DNA of 64,000 bases from Isoetes taiwanensis (taxonomy: Eukaryota > Streptophyta > Lycopodiopsida > Isoetales > Isoetaceae), in assembly GCA_021234155.1 (NCBI GenBank), contig JAJEKV010000084.1, forward strand, positions 4,553,093-4,617,092. Direction: 5' to 3'. A program made the position numbers and the translations under genes. The notes below the pieces were generated by a model. That model was not told where the DNA came from. It saw only the letters and a list, made by a program, of their open reading frames with translations, and searched no databases. Each line of letters opens with the position of its first letter. The first letter of the stretch is position 1. Of the stretch, positions 24,380 to 34,104 are shown piece by piece.

Positions 24380-25000
24380 ACCTAGGCATCCACAAAGGCT
24401 TGCATATAAGCCATGACATAAAGACCACAAGAGGCCAGGTCACCTTGTTGTGGAACCTCAGGTCTAATTTCTTTACTGCCTTTGAATTCTTTACATAAAT
24501 ATCAATCTTCACGAGCTGGAATTAGTCAATGTTGTAATGATATCTTTATGAAACCTGCAATAGAAAATAACATCAAATTATGAAGCATTACACTTTGAAT
24601 TAATAGTGAGTGCACTTACATCATAACCATCCTTGTGTCGACCTGCACATTCTTTAGCGAGTTCAGAATAAGGATAGCTGGAGAAGACAAAGGGGTGCTG
24701 CTACAGTTCTTGGCCTTATCTAAAACAATGATGACTAATGCATGGTGCATAGGATCCTCAATCTGGATTGGAATCATAATATACTGGCATTTGCTCAATA
24801 TGATTCCCTGAAGCCCTTTTTGAACTCTGACCAATCGGTTGTACCATCAAAGTTGCATCGGATAACCCGTTTGTTAAAGGCTGTTCTGTAGGCTAAGAAA
24901 TTCTCTGAAGGGAAGAAAAAAAATGCATCACGCCATTTGTCAGGCATAATGCTAATCAGATACCTATTCACAAAGAAAGTGAGGTTAGATGTTCAGTAGT
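24380..25000 (-). CDS. Ulp1-like (C48) cysteine protease domain of the transposon
   Basis: On the minus strand, FFPSENF (about 24915-24895) is followed by KCQYIMIPIQIEDPMHHALV (His pair at 24742-24747), then ILILNSLKN (about 24665) and, in a later segment, VPQQGDLASCGLYVMAYM with Cys at 24427-24429. This matches the Ulp1/SENP order HW..l.vI..., DSL, Q.....C-G. The position usually held by Asp (DSL) is Asn (NSL), so activity is doubtful unless another acid serves. Ulp1-type genes are carried by several plant DNA transposons. An intron or frame change separates the NSL and Cys parts. Confidence 0.65.
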
Positions 25001-25363
25001 TAACCATAATGCAAAAAAAGAATCGATCAAGTTACCTTCCAAATATATCTATATGCACATTGGACATGTGCTTTTGTCTCTGCAAAGACCTTCCACACAA
25101 TATTTAGTCACCTTGATTAGAGGCTTTTCTTTGGAAAGGGTAGCATGGAACTATTTTCAACAAGCTCTCGGTCTCTGTAAAAGCGGACTTGCATTATTGA
25201 GAGACAAATGAATTGCAACTACAACAAAATCTTACTTACTCTCACGTCTTTGTCATCTCGGATCGAGCACTTTCAGATGATGTTTGGCTTCTAGTCCTGC
25301 AGAAGTCATCATAAAATTGTTCAGATATTACACTTTAAAAGCTTCAATTAACATAATAAATAT

Positions 25364-25660
25364 TCACCTTTTGGTTGAAGTTGTATTTTGCATGCACTCC
25401 TTCCTTTTTCTTATGCTTCTCTGTTTAACAACCTTGGTCTCCGCAACCTTGGTCTCCTCTATGTCATCAACCTTAGTGGCCTCAACCTTTGTTTCCTCAA
25501 CCTTTGTTTCCTCAACCCTGGTTTCCTCCACTGCCACATCATCCTTTTGGATCTCTTGTACCTCCACCATCTCTTCCTCTCCCTTAATATGGCTACTATC
25601 CTCTATCTTTTCAATGGTTGCCTGAACAAAGGCTGCAGAAGATTCACCAATTTCCAACAC
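25364..25660 (-). CDS. Acidic VEETKVE repeat segment of the same gene
   Basis: The frame encodes a low-complexity charged stretch with repeated VEETKVEETKVEATKV units followed by a basic cluster (RSIRKRKE). It lies between the coiled-coil part and the protease part on the same strand and is likely a disordered linker with a possible nuclear signal. Confidence 0.5.
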   Translation of the reverse strand: MLEIGESSAAFVQATIEKIEDSSHIKGEEEMVEVQEIQKDDVAVEETRVEETKVEETKVEATKVDDIEETKVAETKVVKQRSIRKRKECMQNTTSTKR

Positions 25661-26394
25661 TTCTGCATAAATTAGTCACCAAAGTTAATCAGTATTGTGA
25701 ATCCTAATTTTAAGTTAATGGTATACCTGTTGAATCATCAGTCAACAGCATTTGAATTTCCTGCTGAAATGATGGCATTGGCTTAATAGGTTTCCAAATT
25801 GGTTTCTCTGGAAATTTGTATTGTGAAGAAAGACCTGCGGACTCTGGAACTTTATACTGTGAAGAAAAACTTGAAGAACCTACAAAAAATGGTGTTTAAT
25901 AATTGCAGTACACACAAGCAAAAAGAAGATGCAACATACTGCGGTATTAACTCACTACCTTTACGCTTTAACTTTTCAACCTCTGGCTGCATAATCCACA
26001 AATGTTCGAATCGGTATGCTTTCGTGGCTATATGGAATTCCAAGTGACATATGAAGCTCATATGACATGAAAATTAAATTCGAGGGATTGTAAATCAATC
26101 AAATGTGATATTTACTTACATGTATCAGGGGACTTCCTTTGGTACCTCAAGCTCTTCCTCAAAAGACTTTATAAGGTTTTACGGTGATGCCCATGTAGAA
26201 GTATTTCCCAAATCCTCGACCTTACATCAAATCCAACACCTTGGAAGAAAGTCTTTGTTGGCTTCTTGCTGTCATCTACAATAAAGTAGAAAAAAGACTT
26301 GAGATAAGAAAAGGAATATGCATGATTAACAAGACTACAATATCATACCCTTTTACGGTTTCCTTATGCTACCAAAATCACACATCGGTCAAAC

Positions 26395-26640
26395 ATTGAG
26401 TATATCGGATCATCAGCTAAGAAATGTATTCTCAATGTACTCTACAAAATCTGATCAATGAAAAAATTAGCGACAATGTACTCCAATGTATCCATCGATA
26501 ATGTACTCGATTTATCATGTAAATGTACCCAATGTCTTTGTTGAAATGTCTTGAATGTACTCTTAAATGCATTGTTACGAAAGTACAATCAATGTAACAA
26601 AGCTAGCTGATATTGTACTCTGCCCTCTGATGAGTCATGA
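26395..26640. repeat. Cluster of AATGTAC motifs
   Basis: About nine dispersed AATGTAC/TGTACTC motifs lie in a probable intron between the coiled-coil exons and the linker exon. The diverged relative at 47.4-51.1 kb carries a similar cluster (49570-49960) in the same relative place. Confidence 0.7.
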
Positions 26641-27096
26641 AGTATTCAATAATAACTCAAAATGTAATTTTGGCGGCAACAATAACAATGTATCTGTCAA
26701 TTGCTACACTATCTCTGATTCTCAATAACAAGTAATTAGCTACCTACATTCTTGAGCTGATGAGCACATGAAATTAAAACTCTCATCTTTAAAAATAAGT
26801 AGTCTATTTGGCCGATTATACATGGTGAACCCACATTATCCAACTACAAAAACTATGTATCTAAATACTGGTAACTTTTTATTGACCTACCGGTTTTTGA
26901 ATCCACTCAAAGCACCTTCACCAAATAATTTATGTCAAATCATTTTTGCAACTAATATGCTAATTATATCCTTTAAAATAGAAAACCTTCATGCAAAAAA
27001 TGAATCTAACTATCAATAAAAAGCCTAAATCCTTCATGCAAAAAAGAATCTAACTATTAAAATAAGAAAAGAAATTGTAAATTAAATGTACATCTA

Positions 27097-28320
27097 CTAA
27101 CCTTTTGTTGCAAGTAGTCCAAGTGCTACAGGCAAATTGCTATTCCATGAGCAGTCAGGATCAACACATGAAATCTTTGTGCTAGCAAGATAGGATATAC
27201 CACAATGAGACAATAAGGGTGTCTGCAGGGTGCCAGAACCAACTGGATTCACACCAAAAGATTGCTCACAATATGTACATGAAGAAAAAGGCTGAACAAT
27301 AATCTGATCTGCAAGAATTGTAGACTGGAGAGGAGGGGGCTGTAAAGTAAGGATCGAGGAATGTTCTAAAAATTCCCTGAGTTCCATAATTTTTTTGTCT
27401 CCTGCCTCAGCTGAGCTCATATCAACAGATGTAGCTTCAATCTTTGCATCTACATGTTTCAATTCGGTAAGATTCATGTCAATATGTTTCTGGAGCTCAG
27501 CCTGATCCTGCATTCTTGATTCCTTTTGCTCGATAGCATCCTCAACTTTCCATTTTAGGTGCTGAAATCTTATGGCACTTTCAGATGTTTGGTCCAGTTT
27601 TGATTGTTGATCCTCCAATGCTGCCATTTTTGCTTCAACATTCCTCTCGCTTCTGGACCAACCTGATATAAACTGCTCTCTCCCCTTCCTTGTGCTTCAA
27701 TGTATCAAGGATCTCTTGCCTTCTTTCCTTTAACTCAGTTAATTTCTTGCTTAAAGATGTTTTCACAATAGATCTGCTGTCTAAGAAGTTACTGAAAACT
27801 TCTAATTGCTCCTTTGTGTAACTCTTAGCTGAAGTTCTATTTGCATTGCTAGATTTCACTGTCACCACCTCACTAGATAGATCCGAATCCTTTTGCTTCG
27901 ATCGGCCCATGCTTTGACATCTTCCCAGTCCATACGCACCTTTCGGATGCAATGCAAATGCCCTTGCGAAGTACAGAGGGACATAGTGATTCATAACATC
28001 TTTTCTTCCAAAAGCAAACTCATACCATTTGCAGAATTCTTCTGTCCACTTCATATCAATTCTGTCATCCTTATAGCCATACCTGCTTGGTGCTTCATCA
28101 CCCCATATCTCTCTTACCATAGCATCATCTTTGCTTTCGTAAAACATCACAAAAAAATTCAGTTAATGCGAGCCGTCTTCTGAGAAAACACGGTATCATC
28201 GGGAGGTAAAATTTCCCTTTTGGCATGCGAACTTGAAGCTTTCTTATTTGCTGGAGGCTTTCCGGTCCTTGGAGACTTTCTTGAACCCTTGATTGGTGTC
28301 TTCTTTGGGGTCTTTGCCAT
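27097..28320 (-). CDS. Coiled-coil protein, N-terminal part of the transposon's minus-strand gene
   Basis: The likely start is the ATG at 28320-28318, giving a basic N-terminus (MAKTPKKTPIKGSRKSPRTG). After a frame change near 28150 come REIWGDEAPSRYGYKDDRID and WTEEFCKWYEFAFGR, and then a long heptad-rich region (28000-27450) with ELKERRQEILDTLKHKE and KWKVEDAIEQKESRMQDQ. A Cys/His-containing end (CTYCEQSF, LLSHCGISY, CVDPDCSW) may bind zinc. It probably continues by splicing into the acidic linker and protease. The family is not recognised beyond its link with the Ulp1 domain. Confidence 0.55.
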
Positions 28321-28928
28321 GTTTATAGTACCTGCAAAATGAACAAAGCAACAAATTTGATTTCATAAGATAAATTTGCCCAAAATATTTGAAGATCAGA
28401 CCGTAAACCAAACGCATTGTTTATATTCATGTTAAACCTACATCGATTTAGCTTGAAAAATACCGCTTTTCGATTTTTAATCCATAGAACCAGTTCTATT
28501 ACTTCTTGAATTCATTTTCGGACTGAAATCACAGAAAATTAAAACTACAAAATAAAGAAAACAAAACTTACAGGGCAGATCACACGGATATGCGGTGTTA
28601 GAGCAGTTTCAAACGTTCTTAGCGATTGCCAATTTTTCGGAAAACAAACCAATTCTTGCTCCACTCGGTTAGCCAAAAACGGGGGAACAAAATGGAGGAA
28701 ATTTTGGTACACTCGAATAATGACATTTTCTTTAATGATGGCAATCAAAAACTTGCTATAATTAAAATACATAACATTATATGTAATGTATTCGAATGGC
28801 CCTTTTTTTTATCACCCTAGCGTGCTTATACCCTATTGCCAATTTTCCCAAAATACCACTGGGTTTAGTGGCATTTTGGTAATTTTGGCAAACTTTCGTG
28901 GTATTTTGGTAATTTTCCCTTTTAATTA

Positions 28929-29517
28929 TCCCCTCCATTTGAAAAAGATTTCCAAATCTTTTAGCATAAAACTTCAATATATTATCAAGATAAATGCTAC
29001 ATCCTTTGGAATCAAAATTTATCTCGTATCCCACGTCAACTAGTTGACTAACAGAGATCAAGTTTTTGATCAAGGTAGGCACACACAAGACATTTTCTAT
29101 GTCAACAACATTTCCATCTAAATCTATCCGCTGCAATAATCCAGATCCTTCAGCAAGTTGCACTTCTCCATTTCCAACTTGAATTTTGCTTTTTTGAGTT
29201 GCATCAATGGCTTGAAGTAGATCAGTAGTTTGTACTACTGATCTCTCAGCTCCACTATCAACTACAACAACATCATGCTTTTTATTAGTTTCAGAATTTG
29301 CATTTTGTGCTACCAATAATTTATTTACCTCATTCTCATCTTGAGTTTCTTCTTTGTTTGCTTCCTCAGTTTCCTTGGTGATATGAACACCCTGCAGGCC
29401 TGTTCCCTTCTTTTCTTCCACCACCTCTTCCTCCCCTAGGAGCTTTTCCCCTTCCTCTCCCTTGACTATAGTCTTTTGGAGTTGAGCATTTGGCTGCCAC
29501 ATGCCCCTTGCCTCCAC
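28929..29517 (-). pseudogene. Copia protease region, left copy
   Basis: The frame starts near the second zinc knuckle in a shifted frame and then carries an acidic linker (KETEEANKEETQDENEVN) and the retropepsin motif VVVVDSGAERSV (Asp-Ser-Gly-Ala), followed by LLQAIDATQKSKIQVGNGEV and ENVLCVPTLIKNLISVSQLV. It ends at MEGIIK, where the MITE is inserted. The DSGA triad and downstream hydrophobic strand suit a copia aspartic protease. Confidence 0.9.
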
Positions 29518-29874
29518 AATTATAACAGTTAAATTCCTTTTTTAATTTGGGACATTGGCTTTTAAAATGACCATTCTCATGGCAATAATAGCATGTAACA
29601 CCTTCTTTGTACCCGATTGAAAGTATTTCAGTGATATCTTCTCCTTCTTTTAATTTCTTTTGCTCAAATTCTGTTCTCAACACCCTTTCAGCCTCTTCTC
29701 GGGTTTTACACATATTTCTTATGAATAATCCTAGTTGTTCATTTTCAATGGCTCTAGAAATTTGTAAAACTTGGCTTCTCTCTGATACATTGACTGCTGC
29801 TGCTGACAAATCAGCAATAATGTTATCAAACTGATTGAAATATTCTGAAACATCGGATGAAAAATCTTTGTATC
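29366..29874 (-). pseudogene. Copia gag, C-terminal half, left copy
   Basis: It starts at the axis of the inverted repeat (DVSEYFNQFDNIIADLSAA), runs through a helical stretch (ISRAIENEQLGLFIRN) and ends with two CCHC zinc knuckles: CYYCHENGHFKSQC and CYNCGGKGHVAAKC. A Gly/Arg-rich tail (GRGRGKAPRGGRGGG) follows. This copy has intact knuckles, while the right copy has lost the His of the second. The N-terminal half of gag is missing. Confidence 0.9.
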
Positions 29875-29941
29875 AACAATAGTCCATGTAATAACTTATA
29901 CATTAGCTATCAAACTTGCAAGGATGTGATACAAAGAAGGG
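29855..29941. other. Loop at the axis of the inverted repeat
   Basis: The perfect-pairing arms stop at 29854 and 29942. Inside, a further CTTTGTATCA (29866-29875) pairs with TGATACAAAG (29929-29938), leaving a truly unpaired loop of 53 bp. On the plus strand the loop can be read as further gag sequence upstream of the right copy, but with a frame change. Confidence 0.85.
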
Positions 29942-30370
29942 GATGTTTCAGAATATTTCAATCAGTTTGATAACATTATTGCTGATTTGTCAGCAGCAGC
30001 AGTCAATGTATCAGAGAGAAGCCAAGTTTTACAAATTTCTAGAGCCATTGAAAATGAACAACTAGGATTATTCATACAGAAATGTGTAAAACCCGAGAAG
30101 AGGTCGAAGGGTGTTGAGAAAGAATTTGAGCAAAAGAAATTAAAAGAAGGAGAAGATACTGCTGAAATATTTCTCACTGGTACAAAGAAGCAGGTTACAT
30201 GCTATTATTGCCATGAGAATGGTCATTTTAAAAGCCAATGTCCCAAATTAAAAAAGGAATTTAACTGTTATAATTGTGGAGGCAAGGGCATGTGGCGTGC
30301 CAAATGCTCAACCCAAAAGACTATAGTCAAGGGAGGAAGGGGAAAAGCTCCTAGGGGAGGAAGAGGGTGA
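29942..30370 (+). pseudogene. Copia gag, C-terminal half, right copy
   Basis: It reads DVSEYFNQFDNIIADLSAA from the axis, then the helical region and two zinc knuckles. The first (CYYCHENGHFKSQC, 30200-30241) is intact. The second reads CYNCGGKGMWRAKC because one G is missing in the GGGG run and one base differs, so His is lost here relative to the left copy. That looks like sequence error or decay. Confidence 0.9.
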
Positions 30371-30859
30371 AGAAAAGAAGGAACGGCCCCAGGTGTGTTC
30401 ATATCACCAAGGAAACCGAGGAAGCAAACAAAGAAGAAACTCAAGATGAGAATGAGGTAAATAAATTATTGGTAGCACAAAATGCAAATTCTGAAACTAA
30501 TAAAAAGCATGATGTTGTTGTAGTTGATAGTGGAGCTGAGAGATCTGATAGTACAAACCACGATCTACTTCAAGCCATTGATGCAACTCAAAAAAGCAAA
30601 ATTCAAGTTGGAAATGGAGAAGCAACTTGTCAAGGATCCGATTATTGCAACATAGATTTAGATAAAAATGTTGTTGACATAGAAAATGTCTTGTGTGTGC
30701 CTACCTTGATCAAAAACTTGATCTCTGTTAGTCAACTAGTTGACGTGGGATACGAGATAAATTTTGATTCCAAAGGATGTAGCATTTATCTTGATAATAT
30801 ATTGAAGTTTTATGCTAAAAGATTTGGAAATCTTTTTCAAATGGAGGGGATAATTAAAA
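30367..30859 (+). pseudogene. Copia protease region, right copy
   Basis: An acidic linker is followed by VVVVDSGAERS with the DSGA motif at 30526-30537, then IDATQKSKIQVGNGE, ENVLCVPTLIKNLISVSQLV and the MEGIIK site of MITE insertion. Relative to the left copy the segment after GNGE reads ATCQGSDYCN in place of VQLAEGSGLLQR, owing to compensating small indels. Confidence 0.9.
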
Positions 30860-31302
30860 GGGAAAATTACCAAAATACCACGAAAGTTTGCCAAAATTAC
30901 CAAAATGCCACTAAACCCAGTGGTATTTTGGGAAAATTGGCAATAATATTTTTCTAATGATTTGAATGCAAATGTGTCCTTCAGATGAATTGTAGATTAA
31001 GCTGAGATCTTTCCAACAAGCATAAGATCATTCAATTCTAAGACTACAATCTCAAGTTATGAGATTTTTCATTTCTCAAATTCTGAAGAACTCAAGAGCT
31101 TATAACTTGAAATTTTCATCTCCAATCAAGACGATCTTATGCTTATTGGAAAGATCTCAACTTAATCTACAATTCATCTGAAGGGCACATTTGCATTCAG
31201 ATCATTAAGAAAACGTTATTGCTAAGTTTTCCAAAATACCATTGGGTTTAGTGGCATTTTGGTAAATTTGACAAACTTTAATGGTATTTTGGTAATTTTC
31301 CC
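30860..31302. mobile_element. Foldback MITE (Mutator-type), right copy, uninterrupted
   Basis: This 443-bp element begins GGGAAAATTACCAAAATACC and ends with its complement, flanked by the 9-bp duplication TAATTAAAA (30851-30859 and 31303-31311). Its halves pair over about 200 bp. TATT at 30942-30945 (minus strand) is the single-copy target of the 9.9-kb transposon present in the left arm. Confidence 0.92.
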
Positions 31303-31311
31303 TAATTAAAA

Positions 31312-32180
31312 ATAGCATAAATTGCATTATTAATTCTGACACAGAGTTATGGCACAACAGGTTAGCTCACACTCATTGCAACAACATTAAATATTTGGCA
31401 AAAAAGGGATGGATTTCTTGTAGAGATGATAAGTCACACAAACTTATGTGTGAAGGATGCATGCTTGGTAAAATAAACAGACTGCCTTTCAAGAAGTCAA
31501 AAAGCGAGAGCCAAGCATGTTCTTGAGTTAGTACATACAGACCTTTATGGACCACTAAACATAAGGAGCGAGATCAAACAACCGGTATTTTATCACCTTC
31601 ATAGATGATTACTCTCAAAATGCAAAGTTTATTGTCTTGCAAGAAAATCCCAAGCATTACAAGCTTTCAAACAATATGTAGCGAGGGTAGAAAGAGAAAC
31701 CGCAATAAAGTGAAATGCATTAGGTCGGATCGAGGAGGAGAATATTTGTCTACCAAGTTTAGGCTGTTTTGCATTGCTAATGGAATAAAAAAGATAGATG
31801 ACTTGCGAGGTTTAGCCCCAACAAAATGGAGTGGCTGAAAGGAAGAATAGAACACTCATGGATGTAGTTAGGTCTATGATAAAACAAAGTGGACTTCCTA
31901 ATTATTTATGGGAGGAGGCTTTGAAGACTACCACCCTTTGTTCAAAACAGACTTCCTACAACAAACTATTAAAGGTAATGTACCTCAAAATTTATGGCAT
32001 AATGATCATGAAAAGATTGATTATGACGGGGTTCAAGACTTATCATGAATTAAGAAAGAAACCGGACAAAGAAGGCTGAAGTAGGCTACTTAGTAGGGTA
32101 TGATGAGGAAGCCAAGGGATACAGATTTATAATCCACTTACCAAGCAAATAATCATTAGCGAGGGACGTGATGTTCAATG
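31312..32180 (+). pseudogene. Copia integrase, right copy
   Basis: The GAG-pre-integrase tail (LMCEGCMLGK), first Asp region (HTDLYGPLN, 31535-31560), second Asp (IRSDRGGEYLS, about 31718-31760) and Glu region (AERKNRTLMDVVRSMI, 31831 onward) are all present. More frame breaks occur than in the left copy. Several are single-base gains at CAG (GAGCAGATC is GAGCGAGATC; TTGCAGGTTT is TTGCGAGGTTT). Confidence 0.9.
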
Positions 32181-32587
32181 AGAATGTCACCTACAAAGAC
32201 AATTCAAAAATTATGAAGCAAAGGGAGCGAAAATAGAAAAGCAGGATAAAGCAGGAAAACTAATGAGCAAACAGGTCAAGGACTTTACCAATGTGGATTC
32301 AGATGATGATGACTCACTAGAGGATGACAATGCAAATGAAACACCAGCATAGAACATTCAACAAGGAGATGAACTAGAGAAGCAAGCAGGGCAGCAAGAG
32401 CAAAACTTAGTCAAACAAAAGAAAAACCAAGCTGATAAACTGTTAGAGGACACTTTCAGTTGATTTAGACAAATATGGAAGGACCGAAGGCGGGGAAAAG
32501 TAGAAGATTACGAGAGAATACACATTGAGCATGATCACATTCTAAGCATAACAGAAGATGCCAGTGTCCCAAGGTCATATGATGTAA

Positions 32588-34104
32588 GTGTTAACTAGTC
32601 CAGATAAGGATATGTGGATTAATGCAATGAATGAAGAGATGGCATCCTTTAGAGATACACACACATATGACATAGTGGAATACACAGCTCATAAACATAT
32701 AATTGGTAGCAAATGGCTTTTTAAGCTTAAAACCAATGCAGATGGAAGTCTGAAACACAAGGCCAGACTAGTAGCTCAGGGATGTACCCAGAAAAAGGGA
32801 GAGGATTATGAGGAGACATACTCTCCAATTGTTAAGTTGACAAGTCTCAGAATGCTATTATCTATAGCTAATGCTCGAGATCTTGAAGTACATCACATGG
32901 ATGTAAAGACTGCCTTCTTAAATGCAAAGTTGGAGGAGAATGTCTATCTAAAGCAACCAGCTGGTTTTGAACAAGGAAAGAACACAGTATGGAAGCTAAA
33001 TAAAGCTGTTTATGGACTAAAGCAATCACCCAGGGAATGGTACAACTGCATTGACAAGTATCTTAGAGAACAAAAATTTGAAAAGTTGCGAGAATGATGG
33101 CAATCTATACGAGGTTTCAGAAATGGAGGAGAATATTGTGTAATTGCACTCTATGTAGACGACTGCATTATGTTTACAAATAGTACTTCATGCTTGAATC
33201 ATTGCAAGGAGATTCTTAAGAACAGGTTCAGAATGACAGACCTTGGAGAATTGAAACATTTTCTTGGGATAGAAGTTACAAGGGATAGGCAGAAAAAGGT
33301 TTTAAAGCTTACTCAATGCAGACATATTGACAACATGTTAAAGAGGTTTAACCTTGAATATGCAAATGCAGTCAGAACTCCTATAGTTCCAGGCCACAAA
33401 CTCACAGCAGAAGTAGAAATACCAGAGGCTGAAAGGAAGGAAATGGAAGAGAACCCATATCGAGCACTTGTAGGGTGCCTACTTTACTTAGCCAATAATA
33501 CAAGGCCAGACATTGCCTACGCAGTAAATATTCTCAGTAGGAGAAACCACAATCCCAGTAAGCGGCACTGGATAGCAGGGAAAAGAATACTTAGGTATTT
33601 GAAAGGAACCATGAATGATGGATTAATATTCAACTCATCTACATTAAACTTAGAGGCATTTAGTGATGCTGACTGGGGAGGAGATTTGAGTTGCAGGAAA
33701 TCCACATCGGGGGTATGTGATTATGTTAGGGGAGGTGTAATAGCTTGGAGAACAAAGAAACAAAGTGCCATGGCTATGTCAACGGTGAGAAGGTCAATAT
33801 GTTCTTTGCATCCTTAGTGGCTAAAGAGATTGCTTGGTTGAGAAGGCTAATTGATGAGTTAGAATGCACACAAGAAAATGCCACTCAAATCTTCACTGAC
33901 AGTCAGAGTTGCATGGCCATTGTCAAAAATCCTGTAGACCATGACAGGACCAAACATATTGAGTTGAATGTTCATTTTATAAGAGATTTGGCAGCAAAGG
34001 GCTATATACAAATGTGTTATATGCATACTACAAGACAGATTGCAGACATCTTTACAAAGGCTTTATTTGAAAATAAGTTTGTCAAGTTTAAAACAAAGCT
34101 ATGA
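32588..34104 (+). pseudogene. Copia reverse transcriptase and RNase H, right copy
   Basis: 32588-33097 is one open frame covering RT fingers and palm (GSKWLFKLK, HHMDVKTAFLNAKLEENVYL). YVDD is at 33152-33163. 33170-33817 holds the thumb and RNase H start (FSDADWGGDLSCRKSTSG), and 33745-34104 the end (SQSCMAIVKNP, DHDRTKHIELNVHFI). Unlike the left copy, the RT palm is unbroken here through the SPIVKLTS region. Frame changes remain near 33090 and 33720-33800. Confidence 0.92.

Larger units (their letters stand above)
18961..28833. mobile_element. Large TIR DNA transposon (9,873 bp), unclassified, with Ulp1-type gene
   Basis: Both ends carry a 21-bp terminal inverted repeat with two mismatches: GGGTAAAAGCATGC and GGGTATAAGCACGC, each followed by TAGGGTG. 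TATT flanks both sides, and the empty site in the right arm (30942-30945 on the opposite strand) has a single TATT, so the TSD is 4 bp. Inside are a plus-strand transposase-like gene (about 19420-22480) and a minus-strand gene (28320 to about 22733) with a coiled coil and a Ulp1-like protease. The 4-bp TSD excludes a standard MULE (8-10 bp). I cannot assign a superfamily. Confidence 0.85.
18600..28919. mobile_element. Foldback MITE (Mutator-type), left copy, split by a nested transposon
   Basis: The element starts GGGAAAATTACCAAAATACC and ends with the complement. The parts 18600-18960 and 28834-28919, less the 4-bp duplication, add up to 443 bp, exactly the length of the uninterrupted copy at 30860-31302. 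Its two halves are long inverted copies of each other (about 200 bp arms), so it is a foldback element. The 9-bp TSD and GGGAAAAT termini fit MULE-derived MITEs. It encodes nothing. Confidence 0.9.
5420..29854. repeat. Left arm of giant inverted repeat
   Basis: The reverse complement of this arm is found at 29942-47205 in collinear order: outer unidentified gene, eS28, tandem repeats, copia LTR, copia pol, MITE, copia gag. Checkpoints pair consistently: 5420 with 47205, 7492 with 45236, 12128 with 40577, 15673 with 34220, 29854 with 29942. The arm is 24,435 bp long, or 14,562 bp without the 9,873-bp transposon nested at 18961-28833. Confidence 0.95.
15674..29874 (-). mobile_element. Ty1/copia retrotransposon, 5'-truncated, left-arm copy
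   Basis: Read on the minus strand, gag C-terminal half, protease, integrase, reverse transcriptase, RNase H and 3' LTR follow in copia order (integrase before RT). The element is cut inside gag at the axis of the inverted repeat, so the 5' LTR, primer binding site and gag N-terminus are absent. It is interrupted after the protease by a MITE (18600-28919), which in turn carries a 9.9-kb transposon. Frame breaks in pol mean it is not functional as written. Confidence 0.93.

Noticed and set aside
18961-28833. Calling the 9.9-kb element an autonomous MULE because it sits between MULE-like MITE ends
   Set aside because: The MITE and the large element have different terminal repeats (GGGAAAATTACC against GGGTAWAAGCAYGC) and different duplications (9 bp against 4 bp). 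The large element is inserted inside the MITE.
29600-30200. Simple read fold-back (both strands of one molecule) as the sole cause of the palindrome
   Set aside because: The arms carry different, precisely bounded insertions with clean empty sites, which one molecule's two strands cannot show. A haplotype misjoin remains possible.
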